A stretch of DNA of 64,000 nucleotides. It comes from an uncultured Collinsella sp. (GTDB lineage: Bacteria; Actinomycetota; Coriobacteriia; Coriobacteriales; Coriobacteriaceae). A model generated the notes under the pieces. The model was not told the origin of the DNA and did not search any database. It saw nothing but the letters and a program-made list of their open reading frames with translations. This document shows, piece by piece, positions 19,698 through 27,660 of this stretch. Position 1 is the stretch's first letter; each line of letters begins with the position of its first letter. The DNA lies in contig UQIE01000012.1 of assembly GCA_900541065.1 (NCBI GenBank), positions 4,949 to 68,948 on the forward strand, given 5' to 3'. The translations under genes and the position numbers were made by a program.

Positions 19698-20816
19698 GTG
19701 CGAAACAACGCATCGCGGGACGAGTATGTGCCGCAGCACGGCAGCAGATATGAGACGAGGGGCACGCCTTCGCGTGGCCACGCTGACGCTCGCATCCACG
19801 TAACGAAGATTGCCGCAATTGGGATGCTAACGTTGGTGGTTATTATCCTCGGAATTACCGCTAAAACCTACGCCTCGGAGCGAATGGCACACTCAGATGC
19901 GTCAACGGTACAGCTGAAAAACGAGAAGGTCTCTGAATCTAAAGCCACCGCAAGTCAAACCCTGTCGACAGCGAGCCTCAAGACGAGGCTTTCGAAGGCG
20001 GACTTTAACGATATTCCCTCAGGCGATACCGTGCAGACCTTCTCACTGGTTGATGACCAGATCCCCGCCCTGGAGGATGAGAGCCTCGTCGTGCTCCAAG
20101 ATGCCCTGAGTCAGGCGCAGAAGCTGGGGGATGTGGGCGTAGTGTTCTACGACCTATCGAGCGGCAAGGGCGTGACGTATAACGCGGACGCCGAGGTGTA
20201 CGGTGCGAGCAGCTATAAGGCGCTCTATGTACTCTACGTCTGCGAATCTCTGGTCGAGACGGGCCAGGTCTCACTCGATGATTCCCTTGGCACCTATGGC
20301 GGCTACAACATGGGCTGGCAGACGGTGCGCGACCTGATCGAGGCCTCGGTCGTTAATTCGGACAACGATTCGTTTATCGCGTTGCGTGCGGCGTTTGACC
20401 GTGTCGGTTACGAGGATTGGATTGTCGGTCTTGGCGTCGATTACGATACCGCACTCGATCCGATGAGTGATTTTCCCACTTATTGCCCGCGCACCTCGGC
20501 CAAGTTGTGGCGCGAGATGAGCGAGTATCTGAGCTGTGGCAGTGAGACCTCCCAGTGGTTATCTGAACTGCTGTCATCAACATCGCGCTCATTTATCCGT
20601 GATGGGATTGCCGACGACCAAGCCTTGGTACGCAACAAGGCAGGCTGGATTAGCGAGGATGGTTGCTATTCGACATGCGATGCGGGCCTTATCGACATCG
20701 ATGGCCGTACCTATGTCATGAGCATCATGACATCGATGCCGTGGAGCGACCGCTCGAGCGAGGTTACGGCTGCGATTGCAAAGGCTCTGTTTGATACGCG
20801 AGCTGCACTGGCCTAG
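19698..20816 (+). CDS. Membrane-anchored serine hydrolase (class A beta-lactamase-like)
   Basis: A 372-residue protein with a cytoplasmic N-terminus of about 35 residues, one membrane segment (about 37-55) and an extracellular domain. Motifs fit the penicillin-recognising fold: SSYK (SxxK nucleophile region), NSDNDS (SDN) and a KAG in place of KTG. A GTG start was chosen because CAGGAG lies just upstream. Likely roles are cell-wall peptide hydrolysis or beta-lactam hydrolysis; antibiotic resistance should not be assumed from this. Confidence 0.8.
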   Translation: MRNNASRDEYVPQHGSRYETRGTPSRGHADARIHVTKIAAIGMLTLVVIILGITAKTYASERMAHSDASTVQLKNEKVSESKATASQTLSTASLKTRLSKADFNDIPSGDTVQTFSLVDDQIPALEDESLVVLQDALSQAQKLGDVGVVFYDLSSGKGVTYNADAEVYGASSYKALYVLYVCESLVETGQVSLDDSLGTYGGYNMGWQTVRDLIEASVVNSDNDSFIALRAAFDRVGYEDWIVGLGVDYDTALDPMSDFPTYCPRTSAKLWREMSEYLSCGSETSQWLSELLSSTSRSFIRDGIADDQALVRNKAGWISEDGCYSTCDAGLIDIDGRTYVMSIMTSMPWSDRSSEVTAAIAKALFDTRAALA

Positions 20817-20823
20817 CGTGTTC

Positions 20824-20840
20824 GTTTGACGAGGTCAAAC
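20824..20840. promoter_or_regulatory. Short perfect palindrome before the nucleosidase gene
   Basis: GTTTGAC and GTCAAAC arms around GAG, between the serine hydrolase stop and the nucleosidase start. It may be an operator; too short to be a confident terminator. Confidence 0.35.
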
Positions 20841-20894
20841 AAAATGCTGGTACCATACCGTGGTTGAGAATATCGTATAGGTTTGGGGAATGGC

Positions 20895-21635
20895 ATGGCT
20901 ACCATCGCGATTATCGGTGCACTCGAAAAAGAGATCATGCAGATTAAGGAAGAGCTGAGCGACGTCTGCGAGGCACAGGAGGCGGGCCTGACCGTTGTGA
21001 GCGGTGAGTTCGACGGCCTGACGCTTGTCGCCACAACGGCGGGTATGGGCACGGTAAACGCTGCCGCCGCAACACAGCACCTCATTAGCAAGTATGCTCC
21101 ACAGGCAGTTGTGCTTTCGGGTATCGCGGGCGGTTTGAACCCCAAGCTCCATATCGACGACGTGGTCATCGGCAAACGCCTGCGCTATCTGGATACCGAT
21201 ACCGCGCTTATCGCCGAGTCTGCACCGGGGCTCGAGGAGTTTGGCTCGACGCCTGCGCTGGTCGATATTGCTGCCGATGTGCTTTCTGAGCGTGGCTTTG
21301 TCAACGCTTCGACAAATGCAGCCGCCTCGAACGAGGGCGCAAAGCAGTTCCTGGTCGGTACGATTGCCACGGGCAACCGTTTTGTGACGGGCGCTGCCAT
21401 GCGCAACGACGCTATCGAGGCGACGCATGCCGATTGTGTCGGCATGGAGGGCGCGGCGATTGCCCATGTCGCAACTAAAAATGGTGTCGATTGCCTGGTG
21501 CTGCGCGCTATCAGCGATAATTGTGACGAGGCGTACGATGCGATTTGCGACCGCGAGTTCGACCTGTTCGAGTATGCCCGTACCGCGAGTGGCATTACGC
21601 TCGATATCGTTCGCCGTATCGCTGCTATCTATTAG
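20895..21635 (+). CDS. mtnN: 5'-methylthioadenosine/S-adenosylhomocysteine nucleosidase
   Basis: A 246-residue nucleoside-phosphorylase-fold enzyme that removes adenine from methylthioadenosine and S-adenosylhomocysteine. Seen are GALEKEI at the N-terminus (catalytic Glu of the family), SGIAGGLNP near 77, GMEGAAIAHV with the ribose-binding Glu, and RAISDNCD with the catalytic Asp. The ATG at 20895 follows GGGG; an earlier TTG is less likely. It precedes engB by 38 bp and may be co-transcribed with it. Confidence 0.92.
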   Translation: MATIAIIGALEKEIMQIKEELSDVCEAQEAGLTVVSGEFDGLTLVATTAGMGTVNAAAATQHLISKYAPQAVVLSGIAGGLNPKLHIDDVVIGKRLRYLDTDTALIAESAPGLEEFGSTPALVDIAADVLSERGFVNASTNAAASNEGAKQFLVGTIATGNRFVTGAAMRNDAIEATHADCVGMEGAAIAHVATKNGVDCLVLRAISDNCDEAYDAICDREFDLFEYARTASGITLDIVRRIAAIY

Positions 21636-21673
21636 CGCGCTCTTTTGTAAGAACCTACGACCAAGGAGTGTCC

Positions 21674-22264
21674 ATGGCCGATTCCATTAACTACCAGCTT
21701 GCCAAGTTCGTCGCCAGCTATGGCAAGGTTTCGCAGATTCCCGAGTCCACCTGCCCCGAGGTGAGCTTCGTCGGCCGCTCCAACGTGGGCAAGTCGTCGA
21801 TCATGAACAAACTCTTTGGCCGCAAGAACCTGGTGAAGGTTTCGAGCACACCGGGCAAGACGAGCAACATCAACTTCTTCGAGGCCGACGACGTGCACTT
21901 CGTCGACCTGCCGGGCTATGGTTTCGCCCGTCGTTCCAAGGCCGAGCGTGACCGCTGGGCCGAGCTCATCGGCGACTTCTTCGACTCCGAGCGCAGCTTT
22001 AACCTGGTTGTATCGCTGGTGGACATTCGCCACGATCCCAGTAAGCTCGACCATGACATGATCGACTACCTGCAGGGCAACGAGTTCAACTTTATCGTCT
22101 GCCTCACCAAGGCCGACAAGCTCAGCCGCACCCAGCAGGCCCGCCAGGCAGCAGCCATCAAAAAGCAGCTCAACGTCCCGGCCGAGAACGTGATCATCAC
22201 AAGCTCCCAGACCGGCACCGGCATCGACGAACTCAAGCGCCGCATTGCCGAGGCTTGCCTCTAG
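21674..22264 (+). CDS. engB: Ribosome biogenesis GTPase EngB/YsxC
   Basis: A 196-residue small GTPase needed for large-subunit assembly in related families. It has G1 GRSNVGKSS, the G2 region TPGKTSNINF, G3 DLPGYG and G4 TKADKLS, with SSQTGTG as the G5 region. The ATG at 21674 has CAAGGAG eight bases upstream; longer in-frame extensions overlap the upstream gene and were rejected. Confidence 0.95.
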   Translation: MADSINYQLAKFVASYGKVSQIPESTCPEVSFVGRSNVGKSSIMNKLFGRKNLVKVSSTPGKTSNINFFEADDVHFVDLPGYGFARRSKAERDRWAELIGDFFDSERSFNLVVSLVDIRHDPSKLDHDMIDYLQGNEFNFIVCLTKADKLSRTQQARQAAAIKKQLNVPAENVIITSSQTGTGIDELKRRIAEACL

Positions 22265-22300
22265 TAAGGGCTCTTGGCAGGCAATAGTTTGCATCTATCT

Positions 22301-22347
22301 ATATCACCCCAGTGATAGTTATTGGTAAACTATCACTGGGGTGATAT
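22301..22347. promoter_or_regulatory. Perfect 20-bp palindrome before the DUF3990/XRE pair
   Basis: Arms 22301-22320 and 22328-22347 (ATATCACCCCAGTGATAGTT and complement) are separated by 7 bp and followed by TTTTTG, then GGAGG and the toxin-like ATG. TTGGCA (22274) and TATCTA (22296) could form a promoter whose start falls in the left arm. It could be the operator for the XRE protein, an engB terminator, or both. Confidence 0.7.
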
Positions 22348-22365
22348 TTTTGTTTGGAGGTCGAT

Positions 22366-23049
22366 ATGGAGCTTTGGCACGGGTCGGAGGTTGTTGTCGA
22401 GCATCCGTCGTTGGATAAATGCAGACAATTCAATGACTATGGGCGCGGGTTTTATTGCACGCCACATGAGGAAATGGCGATGGAATGGGCATGCCGGACC
22501 GAGTCTGATGGCGTTGCCAATCGATATGAGCTTGATTTAGATAGCCTTTCGGTCTTGGATTTGGAGTCTGGGGAGTTTTCAATCCTCAATTGGCTTGCAA
22601 TTCTGGCGAACAACAGAGAGTTCAATGTTTCGACGCCAGTAGCACGCGAGGGGCTTCGCTATCTACTTGATAACTGTTTAATTGATACATCTCCTTATGA
22701 CGTTATTCGAGGCTATCGTGCAGACGATTCCTATTTCTCGTTTGCAAGACAGTTTGTCAACGGCATGATTTCGCTCAGGCAATTGCAGCGCATTATGTTT
22801 TTGGGGGATTTGGGCATTCAATATGCGCTTATGAGTGAGCGTGCGTTCTCGGCGATTAGGTTCCGCGATTGGAAGCAGGCTTCGGGGCCTGAGTATTATC
22901 CCAAGCGTTTTGAGCGAGAGCAGAATGCTCGACGCAAATATTTGGATACGGTCAATGGGTTCGATTCCGAAGGTATCGACATTAGGGATTTAATGGCAGG
23001 GAGGGTTGATTTAAATGATCCAAGAGTTAACAGATCGTGGGCCGAGTAG
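22366..23049 (+). CDS. DUF3990-type protein, probable ADP-ribosyltransferase-like toxin
   Basis: A 227-residue protein opening with MELWHGSEVVVEHPSLD and FNDYGRGFYCTPHEEMAMEWA, the pattern of the DUF3990 family, which is related to ADP-ribosyl transferases. The rest is less conserved. The ATG at 22366 has GGAGG upstream. It overlaps the downstream XRE gene by 35 bp, as in toxin-antitoxin operons. Base composition is clearly more AT-rich than that of neighbouring genes, suggesting horizontal arrival. Toxin activity is inferred from family and context only. Confidence 0.75.
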   Translation: MELWHGSEVVVEHPSLDKCRQFNDYGRGFYCTPHEEMAMEWACRTESDGVANRYELDLDSLSVLDLESGEFSILNWLAILANNREFNVSTPVAREGLRYLLDNCLIDTSPYDVIRGYRADDSYFSFARQFVNGMISLRQLQRIMFLGDLGIQYALMSERAFSAIRFRDWKQASGPEYYPKRFEREQNARRKYLDTVNGFDSEGIDIRDLMAGRVDLNDPRVNRSWAE

Positions 23050-23713
23050 GACATATCCCGTCTACTACCTCGAGGATGCAATGAACAACCTCGGCGACTG
23101 CTTTGACTATGCCGTTAACGATTATGGAGCAGAAGGATCGGAAGTTGCGGAACTCTTTTGCCTGAGCGGCGTAGCTCGCGAGTTCGAACGCGGCAACGCA
23201 TGGGTAGTGTCGGGAAAATCGGGCGTTGAGCTGTTCGCGCTTATCGCTGAAAGGTCGGGCTATCAATCAAGGCCGATGCCAAATCGAACCTACCGATTCG
23301 AAAAGACACCGGAATATTGGACAGGCTGGATATTGGCATATCTGCAGTGGCGATTAGGAGAGTCTTTCGAAGATTTGCTGCATGTCGTTCCATTTGATGT
23401 GCTACGCAGTCTGTACTACCCCTGGCACGAAGCCTCGGAGGAACGCGTGGCTCGCCTCGTCTGCGATATGGCGAAAAAAGCGTCCAGGCAAACCAAACTT
23501 GCGTTAGCAAGAAAGAAGCTTAAGAAAACCCAACAAGACCTAGCATACGAATCGGGTGTGTCACTCCGCTCAATCCAAATGTACGAGCAGCGCCAGAGAA
23601 ACATTAATGAAGCTTCGGTAACAAGCGTAAGAGCCATAGCAAAAGCCCTCCACTGCAACATCGAAGATCTCCTAGAGCCAGTCTTCGAATACAAAGAAAC
23701 CAGCGCCGCCTAA
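23015..23713 (+). CDS. XRE-family DNA-binding protein, probable antitoxin partner
   Basis: A 232-residue protein. The N-terminal part (about 22-85, MNNLGDCFDYAVNDYG onward) resembles DUF3791-like partners of DUF3990 proteins. A middle segment has YWTGWILAYLQWRLGESF and YYPWHEAS. The C-terminus (about 160-225) is an XRE helix-turn-helix: KLALARKKLKKTQQDLAYESGVSLRSIQMYEQ. This layout suggests one protein that neutralises the upstream product and represses the operon at the 22301 palindrome. An internal ATG at 23081 is an alternative start. Confidence 0.75.
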   Translation: MIQELTDRGPSRTYPVYYLEDAMNNLGDCFDYAVNDYGAEGSEVAELFCLSGVAREFERGNAWVVSGKSGVELFALIAERSGYQSRPMPNRTYRFEKTPEYWTGWILAYLQWRLGESFEDLLHVVPFDVLRSLYYPWHEASEERVARLVCDMAKKASRQTKLALARKKLKKTQQDLAYESGVSLRSIQMYEQRQRNINEASVTSVRAIAKALHCNIEDLLEPVFEYKETSAA

Positions 23714-23861
23714 ACCAATATATTGCCAAGGTTTGTATCTAGTAAGCGCTCCTTACCAGCAAGAGTCCCTACCAATAGATAGCGGCTTAAAGGGCCGAAA
23801 TCGTATGAATGGCATTGCGACTTCCAAATGGGTGACTGCTGCTTGAAAAGCTATAGAAATA

Positions 23862-23881
23862 GGGGCCGATTTAACGGCCCC
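23862..23881 (-). terminator. Hairpin terminator of the small minus-strand operon
   Basis: GGGGCCG and CGGCCCC arms around six bases; read on the minus strand it is followed by TATTTCTATAGC and lies after the 34-residue gene. Nothing else is seen between 23714 and 23915. Confidence 0.6.
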
Positions 23882-23915
23882 AAGCATCGCATAAATGGCA
23901 TATACGTTTTATCAA

Positions 23916-24020
23916 CTATTTCTTGTTTTTAACCCATTTGCAGATACGCCAAATAAGCACTCCGACGAGAATCCAAACGAGAGCGATCATAATGTCTGAG
24001 CGTGCAGGAATTGGGATCAT
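23916..24020 (-). CDS. 34-residue single-span membrane peptide
   Basis: The ORF encodes MIPIPARSDIMIALVW, a hydrophobic stretch to about residue 24, then a basic tail ending KNKK. GAGGAAG lies seven bases before the ATG. It follows the frameshifted secreted-protein gene by 24 nt on the same strand and ends before a terminator hairpin. No family recognised. A positive tail on a single span would place the C-terminus in the cytoplasm. Confidence 0.55.
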   Translation of the reverse strand: MIPIPARSDIMIALVWILVGVLIWRICKWVKNKK

Positions 24021-24044
24021 TGAACTTCCTCAATTGATGTGAGT

Positions 24045-24574
24045 CTAGTTTGCATAGGTGTGGAGCGTGCTGCCTTCCATGGTCGCTTGCAACACGGCGA
24101 TACCGGACGTCATCCCCATCGATTCATAGTTGAGTCGATATGTCGCCTGTTTCGAGTTCCATATAAAGGACTCGTTAGTTACCGTACAGCCGATAGTCGT
24201 ATAGTTTTGTCCCCAAGCGCTGGTAATGAGCGAGTTCGCTATCTTGATCTTGAATTCGCGATAAATAAAAGGACTGTTGTAATAGATAGTCCAAGTTCCA
24301 GATGCGTTGTTGTAGTAACTGTCCCATATCAGGCTGGGTTCATTGGTTTTTTAATTCCTATTACTGCAACGGTCCCATCCTTAAGCTTGATTTGATGAGA
24401 CTGCTCGGGACCTTTCGTTAAATCAAAATCTTGGGTTGCGCCAGAAATTGCGACAGCATCGCTTTCTGCAGCATAAGCAGTCGAAGGGCTAAACGAGAAA
24501 CATATCGGTAATATCAAAAGTATCGAGAGGAAAAACGAAGCTTTGAGTGTGCGTAACACTTTGACCACCTCCAT
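24045..24574 (-). pseudogene. Frameshifted secreted protein (DUF5626-like)
   Basis: The first 81 codons encode a signal peptide (basic start, hydrophobic core, AYA-A cleavage region) and a short mature part ending KDGTVAVIGIKKP. The frame then stops, but the -1 reading continues as TNEPSLIWDSYYNNASGTW through WGQNYTTIGCTVTNES to LHTYAN and a stop at 24045. Adding one A to the A6 tract at the junction restores one ORF of about 177 codons. The second half, with a WG..Y..C.VT..S pattern, resembles small secreted DUF5626 proteins. Disrupted gene, phase-variable slip tract or assembly error are all possible. Confidence 0.7.
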
Positions 24575-24816
24575 ACTGCGATGCCTAGTTAAATAGTAGC
24601 ATGGATAAACAGTTTATTATGTAACCTAAAAAGCCCCTATCTGCCCGGCGCCCCTTCAAAGCGTGGGTCCCTGTAGACATCCTCAGCAAGGTAAACGCAG
24701 AGATGGTCGGGGTGTTCCCCTCAAAATTATTCCGCAGCGCGAAGGCCTCTCGTCTGTGGCTCCGTTGGAGCACAAGATTAAATCAGCGAATGCGATTATC
24801 CTGTCGAGGCTGCGCA

Positions 24817-24933
24817 GGTCCCCTTGGGGCTTCCCCTGAAAACAATCCGCAGATCGAATTGCCCCGTCGCGCGAAGCGCACGACGGGGCAATTCATGATC
24901 GAGGACGTTTTCAGGGGAAGCCCCAAGGGGACC
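24817..24933 (-). repeat. Long palindrome with conserved internal loop, copy B
   Basis: Perfect 27-bp outer arms (24817-24843 and 24907-24933), 13-bp inner helix (24857-24869 with 24881-24893). Read on the minus strand the loop strands are GTCCTCGATCATG and CGATCTGCGGATT, with GATC pairing GATC. It begins 23 nt after the thrB stop, in the same orientation to its gene as copies A, C and D. Between 24575 and 24956 nothing else is seen. Confidence 0.85.
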
Positions 24934-24956
24934 GGTGAGAGCAATGAGGCAGGGCG

Positions 24957-25838
24957 CTACAGGTACTCGATTTGAGCGCCCTCGGTGTCGCACGTCAGAA
25001 TATGCGTGTCACACTTGGGGAACTGCTCACGCAGCTTGACCTGCAGGAACTTTGCCACGATGGTGTCGTCAGTCACGGCCATGAGGGTCGAGCCGGAGCC
25101 ACTGATCCAGATGGTCTTGGCGCCTCCGTTAAGGCAGGTGTCGCGCACGGCGTTGTAGTCGGGGATGAGGCAGCGGCGATAGGGCTCCTGGATGCGGTCG
25201 TCGTTGGCGGCGGCAATCAGGTCCAGATCGCCGGTCTCCAGGCCGCGCGTCATACCGGCGATGCGGCCCATTTGCCATACGGCAGTGGAGAGTGGAATCT
25301 CCTGCGGCACAACCTTGCGCGCCTCGCTCGTATGTACCTCGTAGGGCGGAATCACGGTAATAAAACGCAAGCGATCGCTTACCTCGTAGCGCAGGCACTG
25401 GGGAAGCGAATCGGTCGGCGTAAAGGAGCAGACGGCGCCGCCCAGGATAGCGGGGGCGACGTTATCGGGATGCCCTTCGACCTCGGTGGCAATGCGGACG
25501 AGCTCGGCGCGGTCGACGGTGTGGCCCGTCAGCGCGGCGGCCGCCATGATGCCGGCGACGACGCAGGTTGAGCTGGAACCCAGGCCGCGGGCGACGGGCA
25601 CGTCGGTCTGAATGTCGATGGCGACGGGGAAGGCCGGCTCGCCCCATGCGGCCAGTGCATCCACAAAGCTCACGTAGACCAGGTTATTCTCGTTTTGGAA
25701 CTCCTCGGGGCAGCCCGTGATGGTGAGCTTGTCGGCGCGCTCGAAGGTGAAGTGCGAGTAGAGGCTGACGGCCATGCCGAGGGTATCGTAGCCGATGCCT
25801 AGGTTGGCGCTGGTTGCTGGGACGGTGATTTTGATCAT
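24957..25838 (-). CDS. thrB: Homoserine kinase
   Basis: A 293-residue GHMP kinase that phosphorylates homoserine with ATP, the penultimate threonine step. It starts MIKITVPATSANLGIGYDTLG, has the ATP-binding PVARGLGSSSTCVVAG near 85-100, EGHPDNVAPAILGG near 130, and ISGSGSTLMAV near the C-terminus. ATG at 25838 has AGGAGG upstream. It lies downstream of thrC on the same strand. Homoserine dehydrogenase is not in the window. Confidence 0.95.
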   Translation of the reverse strand: MIKITVPATSANLGIGYDTLGMAVSLYSHFTFERADKLTITGCPEEFQNENNLVYVSFVDALAAWGEPAFPVAIDIQTDVPVARGLGSSSTCVVAGIMAAAALTGHTVDRAELVRIATEVEGHPDNVAPAILGGAVCSFTPTDSLPQCLRYEVSDRLRFITVIPPYEVHTSEARKVVPQEIPLSTAVWQMGRIAGMTRGLETGDLDLIAAANDDRIQEPYRRCLIPDYNAVRDTCLNGGAKTIWISGSGSTLMAVTDDTIVAKFLQVKLREQFPKCDTHILTCDTEGAQIEYL

Positions 25839-25854
25839 GTGGGCCCTCCTGGGC

Positions 25855-25962
25855 GGGTCTGGCCGTTTAGTTCGCTGCTCGGGCAGTCCTGGCTCGCTCG
25901 GAAAGCACATTAAGTGCTTTCCGGCTCGTGCGGAACTCGCGACGAACTAAACGGCCAGACCC
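25855..25962. repeat. Long palindrome between thrC and thrB
   Basis: Perfect 20-bp outer arms (25855-25874 and 25943-25962) and an inner GAAAGCAC/GTGCTTTC helix (25901-25921) with long internal loops. It lies just upstream of the thrB ribosome site on the minus strand. One strand contains TGCGGA, but the rest of the loop does not match the family at 11363 and the orientation differs, so it is kept separate. Confidence 0.7.
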
Positions 25963-26007
25963 GCTCGCATGCTCGTCATCATTCCGAAAGCTAAATAAAT
26001 AGAAGGT

Positions 26008-26027
26008 GCGCCGGCTTTCGCCGGCGC
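26008..26027 (-). terminator. Hairpin after thrC
   Basis: GCGCCGGC and GCCGGCGC arms around four bases, 12 nt past the thrC stop on the minus strand; weak U-tract (ACCTTCTATTT). Confidence 0.6.
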
Positions 26028-26039
26028 TTAATAAGGGAT

Positions 26040-27557
26040 CTAGTTGGTGCTCATTCGTTTTGCTGCGGACTCGACGTAGCTTGCCATCTCATCGACGTCG
26101 CAGACGTCTTCGAAACGGACGGGCTTGGATTCGAGTTCGGCGAGCTGGGTCGGGGCGACCGTGTTGGTGGCCTGCTCGAGCACACGCATAGCCTCAAAAT
26201 CATCCTCGGGAACGTCGAGGCCCAGGGCGTCGCAGCAGGCACGCGGGAACTTGTAGGGGCTGGCGGTCGAAAGCAGCACGCGGGCCTTGGCGCCCTCGGC
26301 GGGGGCGACCTTTTCAAAGACGTGATAGCCGCAAGCGGTGTGCGGGTCGATCACGTAGCCGTTCGCATCCCAGCAACTCTTGATGGCAGCGCGGACCTCG
26401 TCCTCGCTGGCCCAACCGCAGCCAAAGACGCTCTGAATCTTTGCCAGCAGGTCGGCGGGAACCTCGTAGCGACCCGTCTGGGCAAGCTGCTCCATAAGGC
26501 CGGCAACGAGCTCGCAGTTGCCGTCGGACAGGAAGTACAGCATGCGCTCCAGGTTGGAGCTAATAAGGATGTCCATCGACGGCGAGATGGTCGTGAAGAA
26601 CGGGCGGTTACGGTCGTAAACGCCGGTGGTCAGGAAGTCGGCAAGCACGTTGTTCTTGTCGCTCGCCACGACGAGCTTGGCGACGGGCAGACCCATACGC
26701 TTGGCATAGTAGCCGGCCAGGATATCGCCATAATTGCCGGTCGGTACGCAGAACTCCACGGCGTCGCCGGCCTCGATGGCGCCGGCGCGCAGCAGCTGCG
26801 CATAGGCGGCAAAGTAGTAGACGACCTGCGGTACCAGGCGGCCGACGTTGATGGAGTTGGCGCTCGAAAGCACCGTGCCGGCGGCCTCCAGGCGCTCGGC
26901 AAGCTCCTTATCGGCAAAGATGCGCTTGACGGCGCTCTGGGCGTCGTCAAAGTTGCCGCGGATGCCGCAGACGGCGACGTTGTCGCCCTCCTGCGTGGAC
27001 ATCTGCAGGTTCTGGACGCGGCTGACCTTGCCCTCGGGATAAAAGACGGTGATGCCCGTGCCCGGAGCGTCGGCAAAACCGGCGAGTGCGGCCTTGCCCG
27101 TGTCGCCCGACGTGGCGGTGACGATCATGATGCGCTCGGCGCCGCCGTCCTTGGCGGAAGTGCGGGCCATCAGACGGGGGAGCATCTGCAGGGCGACGTC
27201 CTTGAAGGCGCTTGTGGGGCCGCCAAAGAGCTCCATCACATAGGTCTGGGGGGCGTCAGCGCCCGGCGCAGCGTCGAGTTTGACGAGCGGCGTAACCTCT
27301 TCACTCGTGAACGTGCCGCGGTATGCCTCGTCGACACACGCCGAAATTTCTTCGGCCGTGTAATCATTCAGTAACATTCCCAACACATCTTGAGCGATTT
27401 CAAAGTACGATTTATCTGCAAGCGAGCTGATATCGACCTGCTGGGTGCCGAGCTCGTCCGAGACAAACAAACCCCCGTCGGGAGCGATGCCGGTGCGGAT
27501 TGCCACCTTACTTGAGCACGATAAAGTGCGTCCTCGTGTACTATGATAAGTTCCCAT
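26040..27557 (-). CDS. thrC: Threonine synthase
   Basis: A 505-residue PLP enzyme (long fold-type II form) that turns O-phosphohomoserine into threonine. The PLP lysine lies in ELFGGPTSAFKDVALQ (near 115), with TATSGDTGKAAL binding the phosphate of PLP and CVPTGNYGDILAGYYAKRMG near 280. The ATG at 27557 follows GAGGAG; a 15-codon upstream extension has no homology. It diverges from lysC across a 103-bp gap and precedes thrB. Confidence 0.95.
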   Translation of the reverse strand: MGTYHSTRGRTLSCSSKVAIRTGIAPDGGLFVSDELGTQQVDISSLADKSYFEIAQDVLGMLLNDYTAEEISACVDEAYRGTFTSEEVTPLVKLDAAPGADAPQTYVMELFGGPTSAFKDVALQMLPRLMARTSAKDGGAERIMIVTATSGDTGKAALAGFADAPGTGITVFYPEGKVSRVQNLQMSTQEGDNVAVCGIRGNFDDAQSAVKRIFADKELAERLEAAGTVLSSANSINVGRLVPQVVYYFAAYAQLLRAGAIEAGDAVEFCVPTGNYGDILAGYYAKRMGLPVAKLVVASDKNNVLADFLTTGVYDRNRPFFTTISPSMDILISSNLERMLYFLSDGNCELVAGLMEQLAQTGRYEVPADLLAKIQSVFGCGWASEDEVRAAIKSCWDANGYVIDPHTACGYHVFEKVAPAEGAKARVLLSTASPYKFPRACCDALGLDVPEDDFEAMRVLEQATNTVAPTQLAELESKPVRFEDVCDVDEMASYVESAAKRMSTN

Positions 27558-27660
27558 ATAACACTGCTCCTCGGATGCCTTGGACCCAATCGGTGAAACC
27601 ATGGTATCAGAGCGCGCAAAACAGGTTTGCAGAGGCTTTTAGAAAGGTAACCTCAAGCCC

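Noticed and set aside
19698..20816. Antibiotic-resistance beta-lactamase
   Set aside because: Only the shared SxxK, SDN and KxG pattern is visible; it is membrane-anchored and more likely a cell-wall-related serine hydrolase.
25855..25962. Fifth copy of the internal-loop element family
   Set aside because: It contains TGCGGA on one strand but lacks the GTCCTC partner with a covarying helix, and its orientation relative to the upstream gene is wrong.
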